A stretch of 64,000 nt of DNA from Selaginella tamariscina (taxonomy: Eukaryota; Streptophyta; Lycopodiopsida; Selaginellales; Selaginellaceae): contig PUQB01000046.1 of the NCBI GenBank assembly GCA_003024785.1, forward strand, positions 784,889-848,888, given 5' to 3'. The notes below the pieces were generated by a model, which worked only from the letters and a program-made list of their open reading frames with translations, was not told where the DNA came from and searched no databases. Below are positions 12,771 to 24,700 of the stretch, piece by piece. The translations under genes and the position numbers were made by a program. Positions within the stretch are counted from its first letter, which is position 1; every line of letters begins with the position of its first letter.

Positions 12771-12954
12771 CTATTTTAGTCTCCAACAAGTGAAGCAACC
12801 TTATTCCAAAGGATGATTTAGCAAAAAAAGGACAACATTGACTATGATTATTGGAGAAAGGGGAAATTTGCACAAAGGGGAAACTATTTGGGGTTCATCA
12901 TAATAACTTTTGAGATAACATTTTGAGGTGTGTTGTTGTTGAAGTTTACATCCT

Positions 12955-14270
12955 CTAATATACTATCAAATCTTGTTTGTCTTTTGCTACAACCCTAATC
13001 AATTCTTTTTGAGTTTGATGACACAAGCTAGAGCTTGCATGAAGTTCATCATAGAACTCATTAGTTTTGAATTGTTCATACGCAAGTATATCCCAATAAG
13101 AAGGATATTGTTGGAGAGATAGGTTCATTATCCAAGAAAAGCAAGACCACATTGCTCATCATCTTGAGTGTACATAGGTCTTTCTCTCTCACACACACAC
13201 TTGCTTGTGTGAGTGTTCTATGACTCTTGGGAGAAATGGTCTTACAATAGTCATTGTTGGGTGAGGTAGGAGAGCTCGGTGTTGCAATTGTATCTAGTTG
13301 TTGTGAGTTTAACAAACCATCAATGTTCATGAAAATGAACTTTCTAAAGGGAAGATTTGTTATTAAGGAGCTACCTTAGTATGTGAGAACATGAGAGGCC
13401 CATAGTTTTTCAAAATAGTCCCAAACATACAACTATCAAAGATGAATGTTTTACTTTCTAGAATTTGTTATACATTTTCAGAAGAGAGTAACGAGACACT
13501 TCTCATATTAAGTTCTTCCATATTGCATGTGAATGTGAAAGCAACATTGAACAGTAGTTGTATGCAATTTATTGGCAAATCCCCTACTCCTGATGCACAA
13601 ATGAGATCTTGTCATATACATTCTTTAAATCTCTTATTGAAACATCTATCCAGCCCTTCACTAATGAATGTTTTCATTCTACACCTAATGTTACCATATG
13701 TCCAAAATGTTGAACATTCTTTGTCTACGTGAGCACAAAGTTCTCTTGTAAGGGATCCACGTCCTTGCAAGATAGTAATTGTGTTCTATGAGAGGCATAC
13801 AATTAATGGAGATGAGACCATTGCTTCATTAATCAATTTGAGAAACACATGTCAATCCATCCAAAACTAGTCAAAACTCTTTCTTCATGGTGAAATTTGT
13901 TTTAACATGTACTATTATGTTCTTTTCATTATGTCAAATACACAATAGGTGACTTGTTATTAGTAAATCTCCTTTATAACTATAATTAAAGCCGAATTGC
14001 ATCCGGTTACAATTGCTCTAAGCATGTGTTCTATGGTGAAATGCTTCATACTCATTTTAGGGCCCACATATAGTCTTCCTCAATTTCACTTTTTGTAAAA
14101 TAAAAACACAAGGAGAACGATGCATTGGTGGAAGCTAGCTCGACCATATGAAGAAGAGGCATTTTGAATATGACCATGAACAAATGATAAATATTGGTAA
14201 GCATCATACAAACATCATATGTAATATCCATCCATGGACACAACAAAGGCATACCTTGCAAACTTCATCA
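12955..14270 (-). pseudogene. MULE/FAR1-type transposase, decayed
   Basis: The minus-strand frame at 14261-14052 encodes MPLLHMVELASTNASFSL followed by EIEEDYMWALK. This matches the MULE transposase core, in which a hydrophobic PLL.V block leads to a TN.TF..AF segment and an E.E.nY.WAL motif. About 13780-13330, further along the same strand, contains a GLSCSHIL-like segment typical of the SWIM finger downstream in this family, and 13152-12955 continues in an open frame (QQYPSYWDILAYEQF). Frames are interrupted many times. It is unrelated in detail to the intact MULE at 40-48.6 kb. Family call is good; everything else is relic. Confidence 0.6.
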
Positions 14271-14461
14271 AGTTTAAACTTATGGGATTGCAAATGATTG
14301 ACAACATAATCATGCTAATTTAACTATAGAGTAAGTGCATTCTTGAGGTGGTTCAAGAAGCATGGTTGTTTGCTCAAACTAAATTGAGGATGTGCAAATG
14401 CAGTAATTTGAAACCTTCAAAATCTTGGTTGCATGCTAAATTGAGCAAAAATGGAACTAGG

Positions 14462-14793
14462 TGTCACGACCTGATATAAAATACATGATATGACTTATAT
14501 AATATAAGATACATGATACGAGATACAGGATATGCCTACAAGATATGCCTGTAGGATATGCTTACAAGATATACCTACAAGATATGCTTACAGGATATAC
14601 CTACAAGATAAGGGATATTATTTTTAGCTCATGACTAGATTAACTCTTGGAGTATATTTTAGCTCATGCCTATATTAGCATAAAAGCTCTAACGTAATTG
14701 TTGTATAATTAGTTACTATCAACAACAGTCATTTTACCATCATTCTTGTTTTGTTCTTGTCTTGTTCCTTGCCTCATGTTCTCATTTTGTTCC
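14462..14793 (+). repeat. Truncated chromovirus LTR (E)
   Basis: Begins TGTCACGACCTGATA, continues with the GATATGCCTACAAG-type motif array, the TTAGCTCATG block and the R-region GTTACTATCAAC, then stops abruptly where the next LTR begins at 14794. The flanking pentamer is GTTCC. It is the 5' half of a diverged LTR, probably the target into which element B inserted. Confidence 0.7.
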
Positions 14794-15392
14794 TGTCACG
14801 ACCCGATACAGGATGTAGGATACAAGATACAGTTACAGGATATGCTTATAGGATATACCTATAGGATATGCCTGCAAGATTTCTTATAGGATATACCTAC
14901 AAGATATTCCTACATGATATGCCTATAGGATATACAGAGTATGCTTGTAGGATATACCTACAAGGTATTCCTACAGGATATAACTACAGGATATGCCTAT
15001 AAGATATACCTAAGGATATGCCTGTAGGATATACCTACAAGATATTCCTACAGGATATGTATATAGGATATACTACAGGATATGCCTAGAGGATAAGGGT
15101 CATTATTTTTCTCATGACCAGATTAGACTCATGACCAGATTAGCTTGGAGTTGTGAGTATAAAGCTCCGACCTAATTGTTGTACAATCAGTTACTATCAA
15201 CACTAGTCTTTCTACGATCAATCTTGTTGTCTTGTTCTTGTCTTGTCTTGCTCCTTGCTTCCTGCTCTTGTTTTGTTCTTAGTTCCTAGTTCCTGTCCTG
15301 CTCCCTGTCCTGCTCCTTGTCATGCTTCTGAGTCAAACTTCTTTATTCTTGGAATCCTGCTCACTTCTTTGTTCTTGGATTGCTGCTTGACA
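14794..15392 (+). repeat. 5' LTR of chromovirus element B
   Basis: Starts TGTCACGACCC and ends GCTTGACA. U3 has a dense array of AGGATATGCCT/ACAGGATATTCC motifs. A TATA-like box is followed by CAGTTACTATCAA (15188-15200), the predicted start of R. The primer-binding site TTGATAGTAACTG (15395-15407) lies two bases past the LTR and is the exact reverse complement of that R start. A gag start codon follows at 15489. Confidence 0.85.
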
Positions 15393-15544
15393 GTTTGATA
15401 GTAACTGCTTTCATAGCTTTCCGATTTTCAACTACTTTTTTTTCTTGATTCTTTTCCTTCATTTTCCTCCTTTTTTCTTTCATATATCATGGCAGATTTT
15501 GAGCAATTTCAACGCGAGCACCAAATATTGCTTCATGAGCTAGC

Positions 15545-16118
15545 TGTCACAACCTGATACAGGATACAGGATTTCGGATACAGGATACAGGATGCAGGAT
15601 TTCGGATGCAGGATTTCGGATACAGGATACGGGTTACAGGATATGCCTGCAGGATATTCCTACAGGATATACCTATAGGATATTCCTATAGGATATGCCT
15701 ATAGGATATGCTACAGGATATGCCTAGAGGATAAGGGACACTATTCTTAGCTCATGACTAGATTAGACTCATGACTAGATTAGCTTGGAGTTGTGAGCAT
15801 AAAAGCTCCGACCTAATTGTTGTACAATCAGTTACTATCAACACCAGTCTTCTACGATCATTCTTGTTCTTGTCTTGTTTTTCTTGCTCTTGTCCTGCTC
15901 TTGTTTGTCCTGTCTTCCTGGATCCTATCCGTTCCTGTCTTGTCCTGGATCCTGTCCTGTTCTGTCTGCTCCTGATCCTGTCCTACTCCTGATTCCTGAT
16001 CCTTCCTATTCTGCTATCTTGCTCCGGTCCTATCCTGTCCTGCTCCGTCCTGTTCCTGAGTCAAGCCTTCCTGTCCGGAATCCTACTTGCTTCCTGGTTC
16101 CTGGATCGTGGCTTGACA
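15545..16118 (+). repeat. 5' LTR of element A with TATA-like box and R start
   Basis: U3 holds repeated GGATATGCC/GGATATTCC motifs. A TATA-like CATAAAAG lies at 15798-15805, and CAGTTACTATCAA at 15829-15841 starts about 30 bases downstream, where transcription should begin. It is complementary to the primer-binding site at 16121-16133. Confidence 0.85.
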
Positions 16119-16217
16119 GTTTGATAGTAACTGCTTTCATAGCTCTTCGTTTCCTAGCTACTTTTTTTTCCTTGATTCTTTTCCTTCGTTTTTCTCCTTT
16201 CTTTCTTTCATAAGATC

Positions 16218-17190
16218 ATGGCTGATTTTGAGCACTTCCAACGCGAGCACCAAATGTTGCTCATGAGCTGGCCACTTTGCGCCAAGTGGTCACCGATCTG
16301 CAAGGCTCCACCCATGCGGCACATGCAGCTGCTGATGCATCCTCCAAGGCTGCTGCGCAGGCTCTCTCTCAGGCATCGGTGGTTCCTTCTTCATCGAACT
16401 TTTCTCCGGAGCCGAAGATCAGCATGCCAGAGAAGTTCAGTGGCAACCGTGCCGATTTCCAAGGTTTCCTGAATCAGATCCGGCTCTTGATCCGCATGCA
16501 ACCACGCCGCTACTCGACGGATGCACAAAAGGTTGGCCTTTTGGCATCCTTACTAAGTGGATCTCCACGAGCTTGGGTTGCTCCCTTGCTGGAGCGTGAC
16601 GACCCATTGATGGAAGACTTTGAAGGTTTCGTGGCTGCCTTTGAAGCCTGCTTTGGAGATCCTGATAAGTACCGTTCTGCATGCACAAGTTACGGAGGCT
16701 CACACAAGGATCCAGACCAGCTTCCGTTTATGCATCCGAATTCCAGCAATTGTGCACGAACATTCCATGGGACGAGACTGCATTGATCGAACACTTTCCG
16801 TTTTGGGCTGAGGGAACGTGAAGGACCTTCTCCTTACGTTACCGGATGCTCAAACGTTAGCGGAGATCATGCAACAGGCCGTTCGCTGCGACAACCGTTT
16901 GTTCGAGCGCCGTCAGGAAAAATTCCGTCAGCAGTTCCTGCCAGCCAATCCTGTAGCCGTAGCACATGTTCCTACGACACCTTCTGGAGCAGTTCCTATG
17001 GAGGTTAACAATCCAAGCGTGGCCCACTTTCAACTGCTGAGAAGCAACGTCGACGGGTGAGAACCTATGCTTGTATTGTGGTGCAGCAGGACACAAGGTG
17101 GCGGAATGTCCTAATAAAGCCAGAAGTTCAAGGCGTGAAGCCGAAGCTGAAGTTCAGTCGGAAAACTTCAATGTCCACTTCGTCTAGGAG
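16218..17190 (+). pseudogene. gag of element A (frameshifted)
   Basis: Starts MADFEHFQREHQ at 16218. A one-base loss near 16264 (compare B at 15531) shifts the rest into the frame of 16277-16786, which holds the capsid-like core (ISMPEKFSGNRADFQGFL, then FEACFGDPDKYR). Further shifts lie near 16690 and 16815. A CCHC knuckle (CLYCGAAGHKVAEC) lies at about 17067-17112. Gag forms the virus-like particle and the knuckle binds RNA. The protein cannot be made whole from this copy. Confidence 0.8.
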
Positions 17191-17239
17191 CCGCGAAGTT
17201 GGACGTAGGTGCAGGCTCCATTGGTGCTGCTCATACCAT

Positions 17240-20200
17240 TCCATCACTCAAGTTTCCTGTACACATTCGCCTCAATAACGAGAGCTCAAGGAGTTTGCCC
17301 TGTTAGACACTGGTGCAAATGCATGTTTCATGGATGACACTTTTGCAGCTCAGCATGGCATTCCGGTGGTGAAGTTGAAGCGTGCAGTTCCTGTAGAGGT
17401 GGCCGATGGTCGTTTGATTGCTTCTGGCGCAGTTACCCACGCTACCACACCTCTCTCTTGCAGTCATGGTGCATTCAACTGTTCGATTTCCTTCAACTTG
17501 ATCAAGACTCGGTCGACTCCCATCATTTTTGGCATGCCATGGTTCGTTGTTGCAAATCCGCAGATCGACTGGAGGTCTAGGACGCTCACGTTTTCCTCTC
17601 CAGCAGCCAGGATCAATCCTGTACCTTCCTGCGTGCAGGATACATCCTTGGTGTCTGAGGCAGTACAAGCTACAGGATTGACCGTGCCTGTTCCTGTACC
17701 AGTGTTGAAGACTCTTCCTCGACAGGATTCACCTCATGTCAGTTCCTCAGCACATCCGCAGGTTCTCTCCACTCCTGTAAGTTTGCGGATTCCTGTACAG
17801 GGTTCTTCCAATCCTGTATCAGTGTCGAAGGTTCCTCCTCAACAGGATCCACCTCCTGTTGGTTTCAGCACACTCACAGGCTCTCCTCACTCCTGTGCAA
17901 CCACGGACTTCTGTACAGGATTCTTCCAATCCTGTACACTCGTCAACATCCACACAGGTTTCTCCCAATCCTGCCTCCTTTTGTTACTCTGCTTGTTCCA
18001 CCCCCAAGATCCTTCCTCTTTTTCAGTCACAGCTCCCTCCTGCTCCTCTCCGAGTTCTTACCACTACCATGCATGAACTTACCACTGATCCTGCTCCTTT
18101 CCACCTTTTTGCCTTTCAAGTAACTCCTACGTCCTCTTCTACCTTTCCTGTGTCTGACTCTCCTGTTTTTCAATCTCCTTCGCCTACTCCTTCTCCTTCT
18201 CCTCCTTCTTCTACCATCCAAGTACCACGACTTTAAGGACGTTTTTGACAAGCACAAGGCTACAGTTCTTCCTGTTCACAGGTCCTACGACTGTCCTATT
18301 GATCTTGCAGAAGGAAAGACTCCACCGTTCGGACCGAATTTACGCATTGTCACCCACAGAGTTGGAGGTTCTTCGCCAGTACATCGAGGACAACTTGGCA
18401 TCCGGCTTCATTCGTCACTCAAAGTCCCCTGCAGGAGCGCCTATCTTCTTTGTCAAGAAGAAGGATGGGAGCTTACGTTTGGTTGTGGACTACAGGGGTT
18501 TGAATCAAGTACCATTCGGAATCGGTACCCGTTGCCATTGATCCCGGAACTTCTCGATCGGCTGCGAGGAGCAAAGGTGTTCACGAAGATCGACTTACGA
18601 GGGGCCTACAACCTTGTACGGATTCGTCCGGCGATGAGTGGAAGACTGCCTTTCGTACAAGGTATGGACACTTCGAGTACACGGTATGCCTTTCGGCCTT
18701 ACCAATGCCCCAGCCGTGTTCCAACACATGGTGAACGACATCTTTCGTGACTTCTTGGACCAGTTTGTGGTGATCTACCTCGACGACATTTTGATTTTCT
18801 CCAAGGACCAGGCGGCACATGACAAGCATGTACGGTTGGTTCTACAGCGGCTTCGCGAGCATGGCTGTATGCGAAGTTGGAGAAGTGTTTTTTCGATAGG
18901 GATTCTGTGGAGTTTCTTGGGCTACATCGTCTCTCCTGCTGGCGTTTCCATGGACATGCACAAGGTGAAGACCATCGTGGAGTGGGAGAGGCCCAAGTCT
19001 GTACGAGATGTACAATGTTTCCTTGGCTTTGCAAACTTCTACAGGCGGTTCATACAGGACTTCTCCAAGCGTGTACTTCCACTCACGGAACTCACCAAGC
19101 GCACAGAGGTTTTCTCTTGGTCCGACAAGGCGGAACATGCATTCACAACACTCAAGGACACCTTCACGACAGCTCCGATTTTAGCACATCCTGATCCTTC
19201 TCGTCCTTTCTTCGTTGAAGCAGATGCCTCGGATTTTGCAGTAGGATCCGTCCTATCGCAAGTTGGAGAGACAAGTTGCTTCATCCTGTAGCTTTTCACT
19301 CTCGTAAGTTCCTTGTCGGCGGAGATCAATTACGAGATTCATGACAAGGAACTCAAGGCCATTGTGGATTCGTTTGAGGAGTGGCGGCATTTCCTGGAAG
19401 GTGCTGCACATCCTGTACAAGTTCTTACGGATCACAAGAACCTGGAGTACTTTCAAACGGCTCGAGTTCTCAGTCGGCGACAGGCTAGGTGGGCGGAGTT
19501 CCTATCACGTTTTGACTTCGTCATCGTCTACAGGCCCGGTTTTCGGAATGGCAAGGCGGACGCATTGTCTAGGCGCTCTTACCTTGCACCAAGCCCGGGC
19601 GATCCTGCATTTGACTGTCAAAGGCAAGTGTTGTTGGGTCCTGATCGATTCCGGCTTGCGGCACTGCAGGTTCATCAGGCTCCAGCAAATTCAACACTCC
19701 TACAGGACGTCCGTTCGCAGTTGGCTACAGACGACTTGGCAAAGAATGTGTTCTCACACATTCATCCTGACGTTGCAAGTTCCTCTTCCTCCAGTTCCCG
19801 TCCAGACTACAACCTGTTCACCATACAGGATGGACTCCTGTACCGGGAAGGTCTCCTGTACGTTCCTGTTGGTGTTTGCAGGACTCGTGTGGTACAGGAT
19901 TGTCATGATACCCCGGCTACAGGACATTTTGGTGTGGCCAAGACAGTTGAGTTGGTGACTCGCAACTATTGGTGGCCTGGGTTGCGAGGTTTTGTGGAAA
20001 GGTTTGTACGGAGTTGTGACACTGCAACAGGTCGAAGATGCCTCATCATGCACCCTCTGGTCTTCTTCGTCCTCTTCCTGTTCCTTCTGCTCCTTGGAGA
20101 TCCATTTCTATGGATTTCCTCACGATCTTCCTCCTTCTCGTGGATTCGATGCAGTTCTTGTGGTGGTTGACCGTTTCACCAAGCAGGCTCATTTCCTACC

Positions 20201-21181
20201 CTGCAACAAGACAGCTACAGGTCAGACAACTGCCGAGTTGGTGATCCGTGAGGTGTTCCGACATCATGGTCTTCCTGAGAGCATTGTTTCCGATCGAGAT
20301 CCACAATTCATGTCCAAGTTTTGGCGAGAGCTTCTTCGGAGTCTACAGGTTAAAGCGGATCTTTCTTCAGGATATCACCCGCAAACTGATGGGCAGTCAG
20401 AACGCACAATTCAGACCTTGGAGCAATATCTTCGTTGCTTCATCAGTTACCAACAGGATAACTGGTTGGACCTTCTTCCTATGGCGGAGTTTGCCTACAA
20501 CAACTCCATTCACGCATCTACAGCCAGACACCTTTCTTTGCTCTTACAGGCCACCATCCACGTTTTGACTTTGCTCCTCCTGCTTCTCCTTCTTCCGCTC
20601 CTGCAGTACAGGATCGTCTTCAGCATCTTCGGCAGGTACAGGATGATCTTCAGGTTCACCTTCAGCAGGCACAGGAACGGTACAAGCATCATGCTGATGC
20701 TCACCGTCAACCGGCACCTGCATACAAGATTGGTGATGTCGTGTGGCTTCTTCGTCGACACATTCGCACCAACAGGCCTTCTTCTAAGTTGGATTTTCAA
20801 ACGATTGGGCCCTTACAGAATCGTGGCGGAGGTAAATCCTGTAGCTTTCCGACTCGAGTTACCATCCACGGTAAACTTCATCCTGTGTTTCACACCTCCT
20901 TGTTGGAGCCGTATCATCCTTCTTCTCTTCCTGGTCGTGCTTCTTCTCCTCCCCCTCCTGTGGTCATTGCTGGTGAACCTGAGTACGAAGTTGCAGCCAT
21001 CCTTGATTCTCGTCTTCATCGCCGCCAAGTTCAATACTTGGTGGATTGGAAAGGTTATTTGCCTACCGATCGCACTTGGGAACCTGCATCCAACTTACTC
21101 CATGCTTCTTCCAAAGTTGCTGCCTTCCATCGGCATTATCCTGCTAAACCAGGTCCTAAGACTCGTGAAACTCGTCCTTAG
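17240..21181 (+). pseudogene. pol of element A: protease, RT, RNase H, integrase, chromodomain (frameshifted)
   Basis: The aspartic protease motif LLDTGANACF is at about 17300-17330. A Pro/Ser-rich linker (about 17640-18235) repeats SNPV and PPQQDPP. The reverse transcriptase (about 18340-18830) has [25 protein letters not shown] and the catalytic YLDD near 18775. The RNase H start [17 protein letters not shown] is near 19210. The integrase (about 19800-20560) has the zinc-binding GHFGVAKT...NYWWPG region and SDRDPQFMSKFWREL plus GYHPQTDGQSER. A chromodomain (about 20960-21110; YLVDWKGY, DRTWEP) lies at the C-terminus and in this group steers integration to chromatin. Frame changes occur near 18530, 18690, 19300, 20010 and 20520. 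Order and chromodomain place it in the chromoviruses. Confidence 0.85.
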
Positions 21182-21192
21182 GGAGGAGGTGC

Positions 21193-21792
21193 TGTCACAA
21201 CCTGATACAGGATACAGGATTTCGGATACAGGATACAGGATGCAGGATTTCGGATGCAGGATTTCGGATACAGGATACGGGTTTACAGGATATGCCTGCA
21301 GGATATTCCTACAGGATATACCTATGGATATTCCTATAGGATATGCCTATAGGATATGCTACAGGATATGCCTAGAGGATAAGGGACACTATTCTTAGCT
21401 CATGACTAGATTAGACTCATGACTAGATTAGCTTGGAGTTGTGAGCATAAAAGCTCCGACCTAATTGTTGTACAATCAGTTACTATCAACACCAGTCTTT
21501 CTACGATCATTCTTGTTCTTGTCTTGTTCTTGTCTTGCCTCCTTGCCTCCTGCTCTTGTTTTGTTCCTGTCTTTCCTGGATCCTATCCGGTTCCTGTCTT
21601 GCTCCTGAATCCTATCCTGTTCTTGTCTCGCTCCTGAATCCTGTCCTACTCCTGATTCCTGAGGTCCCAATTCCTATTCTGCTATCTTGCTCCCGGATCC
21701 TATCCTGATCCTGGATCCGTCCTGTTTCTGAGTCAAGCCTTCCTGTCCCTGGAATCCTACTTGCTTCCTGGTTCCTGGATCGTGGCTTGACA
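21193..21792 (+). repeat. 3' LTR of element A
   Basis: Near-identical to the 5' LTR, differing mainly by small indels (600 versus 574 bp). It ends GCTTGACA and is followed by the target duplication CTAGC and then by B's gag. The similarity implies a recent insertion relative to B. Confidence 0.88.
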
Positions 21793-24700
21793 CTAGCCAC
21801 TTTGCGCCAAGTGGTCACAAATCTGCAAGGTTCCACCAACGTGGCGCATGCAATTACTGATGCATCCTCCAAGGCTACTGCGCAGGCTCTCTCTCAAGCA
21901 TCCATGGTTTCCTCTCCATTGAACTCTTCTTTGGAGCCAAAGATCAGCATGCCGGAAAAGTTCAGTGGCAATCGCACCGATTTTCAAGGGTTCCTGAATC
22001 AAATCAGGCTTTTGATTCACATGCAACCACGCCGCTACTCAACTGATGCACAAAAGGTTGGCTTTTTGGCATCCCTACTAGTTGGATCTCCATAGGCTTG
22101 GATTGCCCCTTTGCTGAAGTGTGACGACCCATTGATGGAAGACTTTGAAAGTTTTGTGGCTGCCTTTGAAGCTTGCTTTGGAGATCCCGATAAGTACCGT
22201 TCCGGATGCACGAAGTTACAAAAGCTCACACAAGAATCTCAACCAGCTTCCATTTATGCATCTGAATTTCAGCAACTTTGCACGAACATTCCATGGGATG
22301 AGACTGCATTAATTGAACACTTCCATTTTGGGTTGAGGGATGACGTGAAGGACCTTCTCCTTACGTTACTAGATGCCCAAACATTAGCGAAGATCATGCA
22401 ACAGGCCGTTCGCTGCGACAACTGCTTGTTCGAGTGTCGTTAGGAAAATCCCATCAACAATTCCTGCAAACCAATCTTGCAGCTGTGGTACATACTCCAT
22501 GTGACACCTTCTGGAGTAGTTCCTATGGAGGTTGAGAAATACAAGCGTGGCTCACTTTCCGCTACTGAGAAGCAATGTCGCCGCAGTGAGAATCTATGTT
22601 TGTATTGTGGTGAAGCAGGACACAAGGCGGTGGAATGTCCTATTAAAGCTAATGGACGTAGGTGCAGGCTCCATTGGTGCTTGCTCATACCATTCCATCA
22701 CTCAAGTTTCCTGTACACATTCATCTCAATAATCGAGAGCTCAAGGAGTTTGCCCTGTTAGACACTGGTGCAAATGCATGCTTCATGGATGACACTTTTG
22801 CAACTCAACATGGCATTCCGGTGGTGAAGTTGAAGCGTGCAGTTCCTGTAGAGGTGGCCGATGGTCGTTGATTGCTTCTGGCGCAGTTACCCATGCTACC
22901 AACCTCTCTTTGCAGTCATGTGCATTCAACTGTTCAATTTCCTTCAACTTGATCAAGACTCGGTCGACTCCCATCATTTTGGGCATGCCATGGTTCGTTG
23001 TTGCAAATCCGCAGATCGACTGGAGGTCTAGGACGCTCACGTTTTCCTCTCCGCAACCAGGATCAATCCTGTACCTTCCTGTGTGCAGGATACATCCTTA
23101 GTGTCTGAGGCAGTACAAGCTACAGGATTGACCGTGCCTGTTCCTGTATAGTGTTGAAGACTCCTCCTCGACAGGATTCACCTCATGTCAGTTCCTCAGC
23201 ACATCCGCAGGCTCTCCACTCCTGTAAGTTTGCGGATTCCTGTACAGGGTTTTTCCAATCCTGTATCAGTGTCGAAGGTTCCTCCTCAACAGGATCCACC
23301 TCCTATTGGTTCGTCAGCACACTCACAGGCTCTCCTCACTCCTGTGCATCCACGGACTTCTGTACAGGATTCTTCCAATCCTGTACACTTGTCAACATCC
23401 ACACATGTTTCTCCCAATCCTGCCTCTTTTCATTACTCTTCTTCTGTTCCACCCCCAAGATCCTTCCTCTTTTTCAATCACAGCTCCCTCCTTCTCCTCT
23501 CCGAGTTCTTACCACTACCATGCATGAACTTGCCACTGATCCTGCTCCTTTTCATCTTTTTGCCTTCCAAGTAACTCCTACGTCCTCTTCTACCTTTCCT
23601 GTATTGACTCCCTGTTTTTCAATCTCCTTCTCCTTCCTTCCTTCCTTCTTCTTCTCCTCCTTCTCCTGCCATCCAAGTATCACTCCTTTAAACGTTTTTG
23701 ACAAGCACAAGGCTGCAGTTCTTCCTGTTCACAGGTCCTACGACTGTCCTATCATCTTGTGGAAGGAAAGACTCCACCGTTCGGACCGATTTATGCACTG
23801 TCACCTACAGAATTGGAGGTTCTTCGTCAGTACATCGAGGAAAACTTGGCATCCGGCTTCATTCGTCACTCAAAGTCCCCTGCAGGAGCACCTATCTTCT
23901 TTGTCAAGAAGAAAGATGGGAGTTTACGTTTGGTTGTGGACTACAGAGGTTTGAATCAAGTCACCATTCGGAACGGTACCTTTGCCATTGATCCCGGAAC
24001 TTCTCGATCGGCTGCAAGGAGCAAAGGTGTTCACGAAGATCGACTTACGAGGGGCTTACAATCTTGTACGGATTCGTCCAGGCGATGAGTGGAAGACTGC
24101 CTTTCGTACAAGGTATGGACACTTCGAGTACACGGTGATGCCTTTCGGACTTACCAATGCCCCAGCCGTGTTCCAACACATGGTGAACGACATCTTTCGT
24201 GACTTCTTGGACCAGTTTGTGGTAATCTACCTCGATGACATTTTGATTTTCTCCAAGGACCAGGCGCTCATGACAAGCATGTACGACTAGTCTACAGAGG
24301 CTTCGCGAGCATGGCCTGTATGCGAAGTTGGAGAAGTGTTTTTTCGACAGGGATATTGTGGAGTTCTTGGGCTACATCGTCTCTCCTGCTGGCGTTTCCA
24401 TGGACATGCACAAGGTGAAGACTATCGTGGAGTGGGAGAGGCCCAAGTCTGTACGAGATGTACAATGTTTCCTTGGCTTTGCAAACTTCTACAGGCGTTT
24501 CATACAGGACTTCTCCAAGCGTGTACTTCCACTCACGGAACTCACCAAGCGCACAGGAGTGTTCTCTTGGTCCGACAAGGCGGAACATGCATTCACAACA
24601 CTCAAGGAACCTTCACGACAGCTCCGATTTTAGCACATCCTGATCCTTCTCGTCCCTTTTTCGTTGAAGCAGATGCCTCGGATTTTGCAGTAGGATCTGT

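Larger units (their letters stand above)
15545..21792 (+). mobile_element. Ty3/gypsy chromovirus element A, full length, nested in B
   Basis: LTRs are 15545-16118 (574 bp) and 21193-21792 (600 bp), both TGTCACAACC...GCTTGACA. The 5-bp target duplication CTAGC lies at 15540-15544 and 21793-21797. The primer-binding site is at 16121-16133, and a polypurine tract (GGGAGGAGG) precedes the 3' LTR. Internal order is gag, zinc knuckle, protease, reverse transcriptase, RNase H, integrase and chromodomain. Every main domain is present but the frame shifts several times, so this copy is dead or needs partners. Confidence 0.92.

Noticed and set aside
14462-15392. Two tandem LTRs as ends of a single short element
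   Set aside because: The first lacks its 3' half and the two differ in sequence; the second has its own leader and gag and pairs with the LTR at 31310.
18027-18257. Arg-rich minus-strand frame
   Set aside because: Antisense of the Ser/Pro (CTCCTT)n linker in pol. Shadow frame.
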